Positions 53,399-53,428 of a stretch of DNA of 53,428 bases are shown one piece after another (position 1 is the stretch's first letter; the number at the start of each line of letters is the position of its first letter). The notes under the pieces are model-generated. The model worked only from the letters and a program-made list of their open reading frames with translations, searched no databases and was not told where the DNA came from. The stretch is from Sulfuriferula multivorans (GTDB lineage Bacteria > Pseudomonadota > Gammaproteobacteria > Burkholderiales > Sulfuriferulaceae). The translations under genes and the position numbers were made by a program. The stretch covers positions 1 through 53,428 of the forward strand of contig NZ_BGOW01000016.1 of assembly GCF_003851125.1 (NCBI RefSeq), given 5' to 3'.

Positions 53399-53428
53399 AT
53401 GGCTGATGCCTATCAACGACATGACATC
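53399..53428 (+). CDS. IS5-like transposase, first ten codons (cut by window end)
   Basis: ATG at 53399 begins MADAYQRHDI, resembling the start of IS5-family transposases (--RHDISD-VW--L). An AT-rich stretch at 53360-53380 could hold the promoter. The left end of this insertion sequence is probably near 53339, just after CTAG. The call rests on ten residues. Confidence 0.4.
   Translation, partial: MADAYQRHDI

Noticed and set aside
1-53428. CRISPR array or tRNA/rRNA genes
   Set aside because: No regularly spaced direct repeats and no cloverleaf or rRNA-like sequence were seen on either strand.

Overview
The window reads as a chromosomal segment of a betaproteobacterium. The gene order rpoE-rseA-rseB-rseC-degP-glutaredoxin followed by lepA-lepB-DUF4845-rnc-era-recO-pdxJ, the DUF4936 and YgfX-like genes, and the moderate-to-high GC fit Nitrosomonadales-type bacteria such as Gallionellaceae or Sulfuricellaceae. 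The species cannot be fixed from sequence reading alone.

Layout. (1) 1-93 is the 3' end of a group II intron (domains V and VI), followed by dnaB-alr-queF and a YfdX-like exported protein. (2) 4428-16055 is a minus-strand block built around cyclic AMP. It holds a glutaminase-STAS-cNMP fusion, a class II cAMP phosphodiesterase, a CHASE2 adenylate cyclase, a FecR-domain protein, a two-partner secretion pair (TpsA and TpsB) and two further cNMP-binding proteins. (3) 16408-18692 is a MASE1 histidine kinase with a NarL/LuxR-type regulator. (4) 19091-23509 holds an OYE-type flavin oxidoreductase and a large Mrr-like nuclease/DEAH helicase with six C-terminal HA repeats, which is a candidate defence protein. 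Next to it are a toxin-like remnant and a small Lys-rich gene. (5) 23976-27292 is DUF4936, ygfZ, a ygfX-like gene and nadB. (6) 27498-38127 is the sigma-E operon, then the lepA-to-pdxJ housekeeping series. rseB carries an apparent one-base frameshift. (7) 38113-42947 holds a Cache/PAS/GGDEF/EAL protein, a DUF2892 membrane protein, an M14 cytosolic-carboxypeptidase-like enzyme and a His-rich exported protein. (8) 43168-50363 is a seven-gene MoxR operon (DUF805, RDD, SpoIIM-like, DUF4129, DUF4350, MoxR, DUF58). (9) 50644-53428 is a mobile-element cluster: an IS91-type HUH transposase with a tyrosine recombinase, an IS66-like transposase remnant, and the first codons of an IS5-like transposase.

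How the parts work together. The strongest system-level signal is the cAMP block. A membrane sensor cyclase, its likely phosphodiesterase and three readers with intact-looking phosphate-binding cassettes lie beside a secreted adhesin system and a FecR-domain protein. This suggests a locally wired cAMP circuit controlling, or responding to, a surface-exported protein. The sigma-E operon is classical envelope-stress control, with a perfect sigma-E -35 element upstream of rpoE pointing to autoregulation.
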